Source: Dehalococcoidales bacterium (lineage in GTDB: Bacteria; Chloroflexota; Dehalococcoidia; Dehalococcoidales; UBA2162). Taken from it: 64,000 nt of DNA. The DNA lies in NCBI GenBank assembly GCA_030690265.1, contig JAUYHA010000049.1, forward strand, positions 1-64,000, written 5' to 3'. The position numbers and the translations under genes were made by a program. The notes below the pieces were generated by a model that was given only the letters and a program-made list of their open reading frames with translations, was not told the DNA's origin and searched no databases. Shown one piece after another: positions 1 through 8,386 of this stretch. How positions within the stretch are numbered: position 1 is the stretch's first letter; the number at the start of each line of letters is the position of its first letter.

Positions 1-139
1 CCCAATTCCGGCCCCGTATCAGGTACGGGATAAACTCCAGCCGGAATCCAGGCGATACCGGATGAGCCTACACGTCTGGATACCGACTTTCGTCGGTATG
101 GTTAACCGAAAATAACGAAGCGTAAGATGCACTACACTA
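1..139 (-). repeat. MITE-like element, copy 1 (TAGTGTAGTG ends), cut by window edge
   Basis: The stretch matches, in reverse complement, the element at 51760-51912 over more than 100 bases. That includes the terminal CACTACACTA at 130-139 and the inner hairpin ACTTTCGTCGGT. Near the left edge this copy carries an extra palindromic segment (about 10-40) that copy 2 lacks; the same segment occurs at 63505-63545. The end at 137-139 supplies the TAG stop of the neighbouring decarboxylase-family gene. The left terminus lies outside the window. No ORF is evident, so it would have to move in trans if it is mobile. Confidence 0.75.
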
Positions 140-535
140 GCGCACGCCGGCATGCATTTGCTTTCTGGCGCCTTCCAGCATCTGGCTGGTCTCCCTCTGG
201 AATTTTTCAAAATCATACTGGGAGCCGTTCAGCCATGTGCTGAACAGGTTGGTCGCGCTGCCCATCAAGATGGCCTCTTTTATCTCCGCGTCGGTTGCAC
301 CGTTAGCTTTCGCAGCTTCTGTATGGAAATATGTGCAGTAGCGGCACCTCGTTGTTGCGGCAACGGCCAGCCCGATCAACTCTTTGTACTTGTTTGGGAT
401 TTCGGTTGTCCCTAGCTGCACTTTTTTCATGACTTGCCACAGGTCGCCCACCACTGATTCGGGGATGTCCTTTAGCCAGTCAGGAGCGTATCCAAAGGCA
501 CCCTCCACTTCCCTGAGCACATCTGTCCTGTTCAT
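137..535 (-). CDS. Carboxymuconolactone decarboxylase / AhpD-like family protein
   Basis: A 132-aa alpha-helical protein of the CMD/AhpD family, whose members are often peroxidase-like or act with alkylhydroperoxide systems. The family signature is visible as C64-x2-C67 followed by H71, in the context RCRYCTYFHTEAA, which would be the redox or proton-relay site. A strong ribosome site (AGGAGG, 6 bases upstream) supports the ATG at 535. The stop codon TAG lies inside the terminal repeat of the element at 1-139, so the original C-terminus may have been altered by that insertion. Substrate unknown. It is followed divergently by nothing within the window and precedes a VOC gene on the same strand. 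Confidence 0.85.
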   Translation of the reverse strand: MNRTDVLREVEGAFGYAPDWLKDIPESVVGDLWQVMKKVQLGTTEIPNKYKELIGLAVAATTRCRYCTYFHTEAAKANGATDAEIKEAILMGSATNLFSTWLNGSQYDFEKFQRETSQMLEGARKQMHAGVR

Positions 536-606
536 TTTGTAACCTCCTGAGTTTATTCACAGAATTTTAATGCGTCGACAATATCTGCTTCTTCAGTTTC
601 CGCTCG

Positions 607-1041
607 TCAAGCTCTTGCCCCGGCCATCTCTGCCATTAACTTTTCTTTGAGAGTCTTCGCCATCTCCTCAATGGCAAGGATATTACCCTCTGTGTCCTTG
701 AACCAGGCAACCCTTATTTCGCCACCGTTCATTGTCATCGTGGCAATGCCGTTTACGGTCTTCAAGCCGGGGAAATCGACATCTTCGAACTCTATACCCT
801 TGTTCCTCAGTTCCCTCATTTCGGCCTCGATGTCATCGACTTCGAATTCAGCCACTGTATGGTCGGCTTTTGTAGCTCCTCTTTGGTAGATGTAGAGCCT
901 GCAATCCCCTACCTTGAACATCAGGCCTGGAGACGGGTCTTCCAGAATCACTTTCAGACCAAGTTTCTCCTCGTAAAAATTCCGTGCTCTGTTGATATCG
1001 ACCGCAGGTAACGTAGGATGAACTAATTTAAAGTTTGCCAT
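607..1041 (-). CDS. VOC (glyoxalase/bleomycin-resistance) family protein
   Basis: A 144-aa protein with the paired beta-alpha-beta-beta-beta pattern of the vicinal oxygen chelate superfamily. It opens with a typical first strand and a His at residue 8, then the ARNFYEEKLGLKV helix, and ends in the second repeat with the strand DTEGNILAIEE that normally carries a metal-binding Glu. I chose the ATG at 1041 because GGAGGAG lies just upstream and homology-like sequence begins there. A longer frame to 1170 runs into repeat-derived sequence. Function cannot be assigned beyond family: it may be a lyase, dioxygenase or resistance protein. It is co-oriented with the CMD-family gene and may share a small stress or aromatic-metabolism unit with it. 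Confidence 0.8.
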   Translation of the reverse strand: MANFKLVHPTLPAVDINRARNFYEEKLGLKVILEDPSPGLMFKVGDCRLYIYQRGATKADHTVAEFEVDDIEAEMRELRNKGIEFEDVDFPGLKTVNGIATMTMNGGEIRVAWFKDTEGNILAIEEMAKTLKEKLMAEMAGARA

Positions 1042-1150
1042 TTTTCTCCTCCTCCATACTGAATAATCTAATGCTAGCGCCTCGATAGTTAAAAAGTCAT
1101 AAAATTGAAGAGGAAAAAGTTGCAAACTTATGACATTTAAGGAAAGTAAT

Positions 1151-1248
1151 AGCCAAATGCCAAAGCTCAAATGCCAAATATGGAGAATTAAATATTTTTG
1201 GCATTTGGATTTTGAAATTTGGATTTGTTTAGGATTTGGTGTTTGGTA
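1151..1248. repeat. TTTGG/CCAAA dispersed repeat, copy 1
   Basis: An intergenic stretch built from short CCAAA and TTTGG words, with the shared word CCAAAGCTCAAATG, folds back on itself as a long imperfect hairpin. Related copies lie at 12851-12950, 18103-18212, 42676-42750 and 51637-51735. It fills the gap between the divergent VOC and holA genes. Confidence 0.7.
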
Positions 1249-1300
1249 GTTTACCGGGGTGTGGTAAAATTGAAGGAGATTTTATAGAAGAAGGCGGAGC

Positions 1301-2326
1301 TTGTTATACATACTACACGGTCAGGATGATTTCTCACTGGCTCAGGCACTCGAGAAAATGAAGGGGGAGGTGGGCGGCCCGGCAACATTAGCCGTCAGCA
1401 CTATCAACCTTGAGGGGCAGGAGATTACCCCGGAACAGCTTAAAACGGTGGCTGAGACGGTGCCCTTTCTCACCGAAAAGCGCCTGGTCATCGTCAAAGG
1501 TCTGCTGGGGCGCTTCGAGCCTCAGGACAGGCGCCCCCGCCAGAAGGGCACCGTCAGGGCAGCCGACCGGCAAAACGAATACAAACCGTTCGGGGTCTGC
1601 CTCAGTACAATACCGGAGAGTACTATCCTGGTGCTGGTAGATGGTAAGATAAGCAACCGCAATCCTCTATTCAGGGAGCTTGCCGCTAAAGCCGTGGTAA
1701 AAAACTTCTCTCCACCGAGGAGGGACGAGCTTCAGAACTGGGTGCGAAAACGGGTGGCAGAGGAGGGGGGTAGCATCTCTCCCGGGGCGGTGAATCTACT
1801 GACCAGACTGGTGGGCAACAATCTGTGGACTATGGCAAGCGAGATTAACAAGCTGGTCTTATTCGTTTCTGACCGGCGTATCGAAGAAGACGATGTTAAA
1901 AAAGTGGTCAGTCACACTCAACAGTCCAGTGTCTTTGCCATGGTCGATGCCATCCTTGAATTCAAAGTCGAGGCAGGGGAAAGACTACTCCAGGAGCAAT
2001 TGCTGAGGGAACCTCCAGCCTACCTTCTCTTTATGCTCGCCCGGCAGGTTCAACTGGTAGTCAGAGCCAGGGAGCTAAGAAGCCAGGGAAAAACTAAAAC
2101 AGAGATTCAGAACCGGTTAGGTCTAGCCCCCTTTGCTTTAGACAGGACACTGGAGCAAGCCGGTAAATATTCTTTACCCCGGCTCAAAGAAGTGTACCGC
2201 CATCTTCTGGAGACTGACCTCCGGATAAAGACCGGTAAATATGATGGGGAGCTTGCTCTCAATATCCTGGTGGCGGAGCTGTGCAGCGGAGCAAAACGAA
2301 AACTTGCCCCGAATTTCACCGGCTGA
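1301..2326 (+). CDS. holA: DNA polymerase III subunit delta
   Basis: A 341-aa protein matching HolA, the clamp-loader delta subunit that opens the beta sliding clamp. It opens with the characteristic LYILHGQDDFSL, has the middle stretch ending TVAETVPFLTEKRLVIVKG, and has a C-terminal helical collar domain beginning near residue 210 (QQSSVFAMVDAIL). As in other delta subunits no Walker motif is expected. The start is a TTG with AAGGCGGAG close upstream; the frame is closed by a TGA at 1271, so no ATG alternative exists. The insertion RRPRQKGTVRAADRQNEYKP near residue 75 is a charged loop. It converges on ilvE with only 9 bases between stops and no terminator-like hairpin. Confidence 0.93.
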   Translation: MLYILHGQDDFSLAQALEKMKGEVGGPATLAVSTINLEGQEITPEQLKTVAETVPFLTEKRLVIVKGLLGRFEPQDRRPRQKGTVRAADRQNEYKPFGVCLSTIPESTILVLVDGKISNRNPLFRELAAKAVVKNFSPPRRDELQNWVRKRVAEEGGSISPGAVNLLTRLVGNNLWTMASEINKLVLFVSDRRIEEDDVKKVVSHTQQSSVFAMVDAILEFKVEAGERLLQEQLLREPPAYLLFMLARQVQLVVRARELRSQGKTKTEIQNRLGLAPFALDRTLEQAGKYSLPRLKEVYRHLLETDLRIKTGKYDGELALNILVAELCSGAKRKLAPNFTG

Positions 2327-2335
2327 TTTACCCGC

Positions 2336-3268
2336 CTATTTCTTGGCTGCCGGAGCCTTTGTATAGGCCGGGGTGCACCAGTCAATATATTTCGGGTTGT
2401 TGCCCCTTATTACATCAAAGTATATCTTCTGTAACTTCTCGGTTATCTCGCCAATTTCACCGTTGCCTATCTTAAGGTCGTCTATCTCGGCAACAGGGGT
2501 AATATGGGCGGCGGTGCCGGTAAGGAAGCACTCGCTGGCACTGTAAAGCTCGGCACGGTTGACATGCCTCTCCGTGGTCTTGATACCCAGTTCCGCTTTC
2601 GCCAGCTTGATGACTGTATTGCGGGTAATCCCCATCAGAATGCCGTCATAGCTGGCCGGAGTCACCAGCTCGCCATCGATGATCAGAAAGATGTTTTCTC
2701 CGCTTCCTTCGGCAACATAGCCGGACGGGTTGAGCATAATCGCCTCATCACAACCATTCTCCGTAGCTTCTGTCTTGGCAAGGGCATTGGTAACATACAG
2801 CCCGGTAAGCTTTGCCCGGGGCACTTCATTGGGAAACCGCCAGGAAGAAACGCAGCACTTGACTTTGTCGGGCAAATAGGGTCCCCAGGGAAAGGCAAAG
2901 ACCAGGAAATCGCACTCAAGGTCATGAAGGCGGACACCCAGGGCCTCAGAACTTTTATAAGCCAGAGGACGAATATAGATATCTTCCTGAAAGCCGCATT
3001 TCTCCACCAGTTCCACCGTTATCCGGCATAAATCATCGACGCTGTAGGGCAGGTCAATCCTTAATATCTGGCAGCCCTGATGCAATCTTTCATAGTGTTC
3101 TTTAAGACAAAAAAGGTAAAGCTCTCCCTTTTCGCTATTCCAGTTGCCCCGAATGCCCTCAAAAACGCCGGTGCCATAGTGGAAGAAGTTGGTCATAACT
3201 CCTATTCTGGCTTCAGATAAAGGGACGAACTCATTCTGAAAAAAAGCGTATGATTTCATTTTTGACAC
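2336..3268 (-). CDS. ilvE: Branched-chain amino acid aminotransferase
   Basis: A 310-aa fold-type IV PLP aminotransferase that transfers the amino group between glutamate and the 2-oxoacids of Leu, Ile and Val. The N-terminus (FVPLSEARIGVMTNFFHYGTGVFEGIRG), the IRPLAYKSSEALGV segment with the likely Schiff-base lysine, and AEGSGENIFLI for phosphate binding are all typical of IlvE. The start is uncertain: GTG at 3268 lies 3 bases after GAGGAG, and ATG at 3259 lies 12 bases after it. The enzyme length is normal. No other ilv gene is near. Confidence 0.92.
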   Translation of the reverse strand: MSKMKSYAFFQNEFVPLSEARIGVMTNFFHYGTGVFEGIRGNWNSEKGELYLFCLKEHYERLHQGCQILRIDLPYSVDDLCRITVELVEKCGFQEDIYIRPLAYKSSEALGVRLHDLECDFLVFAFPWGPYLPDKVKCCVSSWRFPNEVPRAKLTGLYVTNALAKTEATENGCDEAIMLNPSGYVAEGSGENIFLIIDGELVTPASYDGILMGITRNTVIKLAKAELGIKTTERHVNRAELYSASECFLTGTAAHITPVAEIDDLKIGNGEIGEITEKLQKIYFDVIRGNNPKYIDWCTPAYTKAPAAKK

Positions 3269-3346
3269 ACACTCCTCTTTTTGTTAGGTTCATTATAGTC
3301 ATTGCCGGGAGATAAAACAAGTTTAGCATATCCTTAGGAGGTTACC

Positions 3347-3455
3347 GAGGCTGTTTAATGTCATTCTCGGGCTTGACCCGAGAATCTAGCCCCCCACTCC
3401 TCTCCTGGATTCCAGCTTCCGCTGGAATGACACTTGACCACTGTTAAACACCCTC
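3347..3455. mobile_element. Non-autonomous element (GAGGCTGTTTA ends) with 7-bp flanking duplication
   Basis: The ends GAGGCTGTTTAATG and, inverted, GAGGGTGTTTAACAG flank a core of nested palindromes (TGTCATTC...GAATGACA). GGTTACC occurs immediately outside both ends (3340-3346 and 3456-3462), a perfect 7-base direct repeat as expected of a target-site duplication. There is no internal ORF. This is the best-preserved member of a family also seen at 5941-6012, 8185-8351, 11434-11611, 23212-23275, 53025-53141 and 61233-61365. Confidence 0.75.
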
Positions 3456-3467
3456 GGTTACCAGCCC

Positions 3468-3496
3468 TTGCTCACTGTGACCAACTGGTGTATAAT
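3468..3496 (+). promoter_or_regulatory. Candidate sigma70 promoter for the zinc-ribbon/comF group
   Basis: TTGCTC at 3468-3473 and a perfect TATAAT at 3491-3496 are separated by 17 bases. The -35 match is weak (3 of 6). It lies 35 bases before the GTG start at 3531. Confidence 0.5.
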
Positions 3497-3530
3497 GGCG
3501 GTAATTCAATTTGGTATGGAGGTGGATTTC

Positions 3531-3743
3531 GTGGAACAAACACAATTCCCCAAATGTCAGAAGTGCCAGACGGGAGACCTGGTGCCTCTATCCGATTTCG
3601 GCAGTCAAGGAGCTAGCATTCCTTATAAAGCCTGGGTTTGCACCAAACCTGATTGCGGTTTCAACCTGAAAATCAGGAATGGAGATGTCTATATTGATGA
3701 ACCCATTATGAGCGGGTCACTTCATAACGCTCGTGTCCGGTAA
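3531..3743 (+). CDS. Small zinc-ribbon protein
   Basis: A 70-aa cytoplasmic protein with two Cys pairs, CQKC near the N-terminus and CTKPDC around residue 40, spaced as in a zinc ribbon. The frame extends further upstream, but GTG at 3531 is preceded by GGAGGT at ideal distance and follows a TATAAT box, so I chose it. The family is not recognised. Its length and the single ribbon suggest a nucleic-acid- or protein-binding adaptor. It leads a tight co-directional run with comF, coaE and the MBL protein. Confidence 0.7.
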   Translation: MEQTQFPKCQKCQTGDLVPLSDFGSQGASIPYKAWVCTKPDCGFNLKIRNGDVYIDEPIMSGSLHNARVR

Positions 3744-3777
3744 AATATCTTCTCTCTCCAGAACATCAAATTAACGG

Positions 3778-4488
3778 ATGATAAGGATACTCCCTCAAGT
3801 AACCAAACTGGGGGGAAAAGCCCTTGATTTTTTGTTTCCGCAGTGGTGCCTGGGGTGTGGCAAAGAAGGCGTTCTGATTTGCTCTTCGTGTTGTATCTCG
3901 CTTCCTCGCCTCATACCTCCGCTTTGCCCCAGGTGTGGCCGGCCCCAGCCCAGCGGCATACTTTGCCCGGGCTGCGTCAGCTGGCAGGCAAAGATAGAAG
4001 GTATCCGTTCACCCTACCGTTTTGACGGCGTGATACGCCAGGCTATTTATCAACTGAAGTACCGCAACCTGAGGGTTGTGGCAGCACCTCTGGCCCGGTT
4101 GCTGGATAATTACCTGTCCTCAAACTCTGTGCCGGGAGAGGTTCTGGTGCCGGTTCCCCTGCACCGGAAACGGCTGAGAGAACGTGGCTACAATCAGTCG
4201 GCACTGCTGGCTAAGGAACTTAGCAAGCTGAGCAAGCTGCCGGTAGTGGATGATTGCCTTATCCGGGAGCGGCAGGCAACCCCTCAAGCCAGGACAAAAA
4301 GTGCGGCGGAAAGACAGGATAATGTTACCGGGGCTTTTGCCTGCCGCAGTTCACAGCTGCAGGACAGGCAGGTGCTGCTTATTGATGATGTGGCTACCTC
4401 CGGGGCTACCCTTGATGCCTGTGCTGAAGCGCTGAAAGAGGCCGGGGCAGCATCCGTATGGGGACTGGTTCTGGCCAGGGAGATTTAA
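3778..4488 (+). CDS. comF: ComF family phosphoribosyltransferase-like protein
   Basis: A 236-aa ComF-type protein. The N-terminal 70 residues hold eight or so cysteines in CxxC pairs (C24/C27, C35/C38, C50/C53, C63/C66) that form the double zinc finger. The C-terminal half is a type I phosphoribosyltransferase fold with the PRPP loop VLLIDDVATSGATL near residue 200. In competent bacteria ComF assists uptake or handling of single-stranded DNA; elsewhere its role is unclear. No com uptake genes are in view, so a competence role is not supported here. It begins 34 bases after the zinc-ribbon gene. Confidence 0.88.
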   Translation: MIRILPQVTKLGGKALDFLFPQWCLGCGKEGVLICSSCCISLPRLIPPLCPRCGRPQPSGILCPGCVSWQAKIEGIRSPYRFDGVIRQAIYQLKYRNLRVVAAPLARLLDNYLSSNSVPGEVLVPVPLHRKRLRERGYNQSALLAKELSKLSKLPVVDDCLIRERQATPQARTKSAAERQDNVTGAFACRSSQLQDRQVLLIDDVATSGATLDACAEALKEAGAASVWGLVLAREI

Positions 4489-4540
4489 AAATTTCTATCT
4501 ATTTAACAGAGTAGCCACTGATAGACTGGCAAGAGTGACG

Positions 4541-5137
4541 ATGACCCGAGTAATTGGACTTACCGGTGGTATCGGCAGCGGCAAAAGTACTGTATCAAGG
4601 TATCTGGCTGAGCTGGGTGCCATCGTCATAGATTCCGATAAGGTAGGGCATGAATTCTTCAAGCCTCATACCGGGGCATGGCGTGAGGTAGTGTCTGCCT
4701 TCGGCCAGCAGATTCTCACTTCGGAAGGTGAAATTGACCGCCAAAAACTGGGCAAGATAGTGTTTGACAATCAGGAGGCTTTGCTCAGGCTGAACCAGAT
4801 TATGCATCCCCGGATGAAGGAACTGGTCAAAACTCAACTCGACGAATACCGGCGGCAGGGGGTGGATGTGGTGGTGCTTGAAGCCGCCGTCCTGATTGAG
4901 GCTAACTGGCTTTCAAATGTGGACGAGGTCTGGGTTGTTGCAGCCTCTGAATCTACGGTGCTCAAGCGCCTGAAGGAACAGCGCGGGCTTAAGGAAGAGC
5001 AAATCCTGGCTCGTATCCGTTCCCAGCTGTCCAATGAGGAGCGGATAAAGTATGCCGACGCGGTAATCTATAATGATGGCGACCTTGATGCGGTGAGAGA
5101 AACGGTCAGGGAACTATGGCAAAATCTTCACCAATGA
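4541..5137 (+). CDS. coaE: Dephospho-CoA kinase
   Basis: A 198-aa P-loop kinase catalysing the last step of CoA synthesis, ATP-dependent 3'-phosphorylation of dephospho-CoA. The Walker A motif GGIGSGKST lies at residues 8-16, with DSDKVGHEF next (the substrate-binding DAD-type region). The CoaE-typical EAAVLIEANWLSNVDEVWVV segment is in the middle. ATG at 4541 is preferred over GTG at 4535 because AAGAG is then correctly spaced. Other CoA genes (coaX, coaC, coaB) lie 3 kb downstream in the same direction. Confidence 0.93.
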   Translation: MTRVIGLTGGIGSGKSTVSRYLAELGAIVIDSDKVGHEFFKPHTGAWREVVSAFGQQILTSEGEIDRQKLGKIVFDNQEALLRLNQIMHPRMKELVKTQLDEYRRQGVDVVVLEAAVLIEANWLSNVDEVWVVAASESTVLKRLKEQRGLKEEQILARIRSQLSNEERIKYADAVIYNDGDLDAVRETVRELWQNLHQ

Positions 5138-5144
5138 GTATCTG

Positions 5145-5915
5145 ATGAACATCAAGCTTTTAGGAGCCCACAACTGCGAATCAGAGCGAACCAGGCTCCC
5201 CAGCTTGTTAATTGGCGATACCCTGGCTCTGGATGCTGGTGGACTCACCTCTGGCTTATCCTTACCGGCTCAACAAAAATTGAAGGCAATCCTGCTCACT
5301 CATCAGCACTATGACCACATCAGGGATATCCCGGCTCTTGCCATGAATTTTTATCTTGCCGGAAATACCATCAATATCTATTCTATTTCGCCGGTATATG
5401 AGGCTCTTAGCAGCAACTTCTTTAATGGCAAGCTGTATCCTGATTTTCTGGAGCGCCCTCCGGAAAACCCGGCAGTTAAGTTTACCGAGATAAAGCCTTT
5501 ACAGGCGGAACAGATTGAGGGATACCGTATCCTGGCTGTCCCGGTAAATCACTCCGTTACCGCTGTTGGCTACCAGGTTACTTCTCCTGAAGACGGGGTC
5601 TTATTTTATACGGGGGATACCGGCCCGGGACTGGCCGAGTGCTGGGAGAAAGTATCACCTCAGCTGCTCATTATCGAAGTTACTGCCTCAAACAGGTTTA
5701 GCCAGTTCGGCAGGGAGTCAGGACATCTTACCCCTGACCTGCTCAGGCAGGAGCTAATCAGCTTTCGGGAGATAAAGGGTTACCTGCCGCGGGTGGTAAC
5801 CGTCCATATGAATCCCGGGCTGGAAGAGGAAATAACAACAGAAATAGCCGTCCTCGCCCTGGAGCTGAATAACTCGATCTCCCTGGGCTACGAAGGAATG
5901 GAACTTAATCTGTAA
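5145..5915 (+). CDS. Metallo-beta-lactamase fold hydrolase
   Basis: A 256-aa MBL-fold protein, probably a phosphodiesterase or RNase-Z-like hydrolase binding two metals. The metal site is visible as LTHQHYDHIRDI (HxHxDH), a second His in VPVNHSVTAVGY, the Asp in FYTGDTGPG, and a late His in VTVHMNPG. It starts 7 bases after the coaE stop, so translation is likely coupled. It lacks the lengths and extra domains of RNase J or RNase Z proper. Substrate unknown; cAMP phosphodiesterase-like or tRNase-like activity are both possible. Confidence 0.85.
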   Translation: MNIKLLGAHNCESERTRLPSLLIGDTLALDAGGLTSGLSLPAQQKLKAILLTHQHYDHIRDIPALAMNFYLAGNTINIYSISPVYEALSSNFFNGKLYPDFLERPPENPAVKFTEIKPLQAEQIEGYRILAVPVNHSVTAVGYQVTSPEDGVLFYTGDTGPGLAECWEKVSPQLLIIEVTASNRFSQFGRESGHLTPDLLRQELISFREIKGYLPRVVTVHMNPGLEEEITTEIAVLALELNNSISLGYEGMELNL

Positions 5916-5940
5916 AGAATATATCCCATTAGAAAGTTTA

Positions 5941-6012
5941 AGAGGGGGCATAGCCCCCTCTATAAAAATATTGAGGCTGTCCGAAAACTTGGGGTTGTCA
6001 TTCTGGCACTTT
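5941..6012 (+). repeat. Truncated GAGGCTGT element with leading hairpin
   Basis: A perfect 9-bp hairpin (5941-5949 / 5953-5961, loop ATA) is followed by TATAAAAATATTGAGGCTGTCCGAAAA and half of the TGTCATTCTGG core. The same hairpin-plus-end arrangement recurs at 11434-11500. The right half is missing here, and the Mut7-C gene starts directly after the break. No T-run follows the hairpin, so it is not a typical intrinsic terminator. Confidence 0.65.
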
Positions 6013-6028
6013 CGACACCATACAGGGG

Positions 6029-6526
6029 ATGGGGTTGAGAACAGAGTATAAATTCATCGTTGACCACAATGTGGGCAAGCTGGCTAAATGGCTGAGAATG
6101 ATGGGGTATGATACCCTGTTTTTCACCGGCGATGACGACTGGCAAATGGTAATCACCGCCCTGAACGAAGACAGGGTGATATTGACCAGAGATAGCCATA
6201 TTATGAATAGAGGGGTAATAACCAGGGGACGGCTCAAAGCCCTCCTTATTCAGAGTGAAAATCCTGATGAACAAAAGCGTCAGGTGATAGAGACTTTTAA
6301 CCTTGACACCAGAGCCAGATTATTCACCCTCTGCCTTGAGTGTAATCAACCCCTGGGAAAGAGGACCAAAGAGCAGGTGAAAGACCGCGTGCCCCCTTAT
6401 GTTTTTCAGACCCAGGACCAGTTTGTGGAGTGTCCTTCCTGCAATCGTATTTACTGGAAGGGGACGCACTGGCAGGAGATGACACGGAGACTGGAGAAAT
6501 TGGCAACCGAGTCAGCAGGAAAATAA
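6029..6526 (+). CDS. Mut7-C RNase-domain protein with zinc ribbon
   Basis: A 165-aa protein of the Mut7-C family (PIN-like predicted RNase). The N-terminal half has FIVDHNVGKLAKWLRMMGYDT, then DRVILTRDSHIM; the Asp residues would form the acidic active site. The C-terminal half has CLECNQPLG and CPSCNRIYW, a CxxC...CxxC zinc ribbon. The ATG at 6029 is very close to a GGGG tract; a TTG at 6035 is an equally plausible start. The gene begins immediately after a truncated repeat. RNase function is a family prediction, not demonstrated. Confidence 0.82.
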   Translation: MGLRTEYKFIVDHNVGKLAKWLRMMGYDTLFFTGDDDWQMVITALNEDRVILTRDSHIMNRGVITRGRLKALLIQSENPDEQKRQVIETFNLDTRARLFTLCLECNQPLGKRTKEQVKDRVPPYVFQTQDQFVECPSCNRIYWKGTHWQEMTRRLEKLATESAGK

Positions 6527-6589
6527 ATAGAGTTGACCGCAGTTCAGCCTGTTGCTACACTTCAAGTAAAATTCCCCTGAGGTTTTCTG

Positions 6590-8155
6590 GTGAAAATTGT
6601 AACTGCTGAGCAGATGCAACGGATAGACCGGGAGTGTGCCAGGATTGGCTTATCCACCAGCCTGCTTATGGAGAACGCCGGCAAAGCGGTGGCTGAAGAG
6701 GTGAGACGAATCCTCGGCACCATTGACCGGCAGGTCATCCTGATGCTGATTGGCCCCGGTAATAATGGCGGGGATGGCCTGGTGGCTGCCCGGCACCTTC
6801 AAGACTGGGGAGCACAGGTCAGCCTCTACCTTTTCGGCAAAAGACAGCCAGCAGACGACTCGAACCTTAAACTGGCCCGAGAGCGGCATATAACCTGTGT
6901 TGAGGTAGCTCAGGAGGCAGACCTTAATAATCTTGATGAAGGGCTGGTTTCAGCTACTGCCGTTGTTGACGCTTTATTCGGCACCGGTAAAAGTCGCCCC
7001 CTTGCTGGCATCTTTGCCTCAGTATTAGGAATGGTGAGTAGAGTTAAGGAGAAGCGACCGGGTCTCCATATCATCGCCCTGGACTTACCCTCGGGACTCA
7101 ATGCCGATAGCGGTGCGGTAGACCCCGCCTGTCTCTATGCCGATGATACTATTACCCTCGGTTTTCCCAAGCTGGGCTTGTTTAACCCTCCGGGACTGGA
7201 AAGAGCCGGTAAGATAACGATAGCTGATATCGGTATTCCCTCGTATCTGGCAGAGGATATACCTGCCGAGCTTATCACTGCGGATTGGGCAAGGTCACTC
7301 CTGCCCGGACGCCCCCTTGGAGCCAACAAAGGCACTTTTGGTAAAGTCCTGGTTGTCGCTGGCTCAATCAACTATATTGGCGCTGCCTATCTAGCCTGCA
7401 GCGGTGCCATGAGAGCCGGCGCTGGCCTGGTAACACTGGCTACCGCCGCCAGCCTGCAGCCGGTTATCGCCTCAAAGCTAACGGAGGCAACTTACCTGCC
7501 TTTGCCTGAATCCGGCCCAGGCATCATTTCGGCACCAGCAGCCAGACAGGTGCTCCAGGAACTTGCCGGTTATGATGTCCTGCTGCTGGGCTGCGGACTG
7601 GGACAAAGCCAGCCCACTATAGAATTCGTTAAGTCCCTGCTTCTCGGAGAAGAGGCAGCCCTGCCCTCTTTGGTTCTCGATGCCGATGCCCTTAATATCC
7701 TGGCTAAAATCCCCGCCTGGTGGCAAAAACTGACGGATAATGCTATACTCACTCCCCACCCCGGTGAAATGGCAAGACTGGTCGGGACTTCTCTGGAGGA
7801 TGTGCAGTCAGACCGGGCGGGCGTGGCTAAAAAGGCGGCTCTGGAGTGGCAGAAGACCGTGGTCTTGAAAGGAGCCTGTACCGTTATTGTTACCCCGGAC
7901 GGACAGCTTAGAATCAGTCCGGTAGCTAACCCCGGTCTGGCGTCAGCGGGGACCGGGGATGTCCTGGCTGGTGTCATTGCCGGACTGGCGGCGCAGGGCT
8001 TGGCACCCGGTGACGCCGCTGCCTGCGGTGTCTATCTCCACGGCAGAGCCGGAGAAATGGTCAGTAAGAAGCTGGGCGATGCCGGTATGTTGGCTTCTGA
8101 CCTGCTGCCGGTACTGCCCCGTGTTATCAAACAGCTGAAAGAGGAAAAGATATAA
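6590..8155 (+). CDS. nnr: Bifunctional NAD(P)HX epimerase / ADP-dependent dehydratase
   Basis: A 521-aa fusion that repairs hydrated NAD(P)H. The N-terminal YjeF_N domain (about 1-215) epimerises R- and S-NADHX and shows GPGNNGGDGLVAARHL. The C-terminal ribokinase-like domain (about 225-515) dehydrates S-NADHX using ADP and shows LTPHPGEMARL and the anion-hole motif GLASAGTGDVLAG. The start is a GTG after CCTGAGGTTTTCTG; a long first helix MQRIDRECARIGLSTSLLMENAG fits the family. Full length, both domains intact. Downstream lies a repeat and then coaX. Confidence 0.95.
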   Translation: MKIVTAEQMQRIDRECARIGLSTSLLMENAGKAVAEEVRRILGTIDRQVILMLIGPGNNGGDGLVAARHLQDWGAQVSLYLFGKRQPADDSNLKLARERHITCVEVAQEADLNNLDEGLVSATAVVDALFGTGKSRPLAGIFASVLGMVSRVKEKRPGLHIIALDLPSGLNADSGAVDPACLYADDTITLGFPKLGLFNPPGLERAGKITIADIGIPSYLAEDIPAELITADWARSLLPGRPLGANKGTFGKVLVVAGSINYIGAAYLACSGAMRAGAGLVTLATAASLQPVIASKLTEATYLPLPESGPGIISAPAARQVLQELAGYDVLLLGCGLGQSQPTIEFVKSLLLGEEAALPSLVLDADALNILAKIPAWWQKLTDNAILTPHPGEMARLVGTSLEDVQSDRAGVAKKAALEWQKTVVLKGACTVIVTPDGQLRISPVANPGLASAGTGDVLAGVIAGLAAQGLAPGDAAACGVYLHGRAGEMVSKKLGDAGMLASDLLPVLPRVIKQLKEEKI

Positions 8156-8184
8156 CGGGACTTAAAAAGACAGAAAGATAGATG

Positions 8185-8351
8185 GAGGCTGTTTAGCAAT
8201 TACCCTGTCATTGCGAGCCACGATGAAATCGGGGCGTGGCAATCTCAAAAATCTCAGAGATTGCTTCGTCCCCTTCGCTTCGCTCTGGGCTTTGGTTCAC
8301 AACGCTCCTCGCAATGACACAGGAGTCATCTTTTTCTGTTGCTAAACGCTC
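8185..8351. mobile_element. Non-autonomous element with TCATTGCGAG core
   Basis: The ends GAGGCTGTTTAGCAA and, inverted, GAGCGTTTAGCAAC enclose a core running from TGTCATTGCGAGC to CTCGCAATGACA with an inner hairpin (GGCGTGGCAATCTC...GAGATTGCTTCGTCC). Flanking 9-mers AGATAGATG and TAATAGATG agree at 7 of 9 positions, a possible worn target duplication. It lies between nnr and coaX. It shares its ends with the 3347-3455 element but has a different core. Confidence 0.7.
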
Positions 8352-8386
8352 TAATAGATGAAAAGAACGACTTATGGGAGAAGGCT

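Noticed and set aside
1151-1248. TTTGG repeat as a CRISPR array
   Set aside because: The units are irregular and self-complementary, with no constant repeat-spacer spacing and no cas genes.
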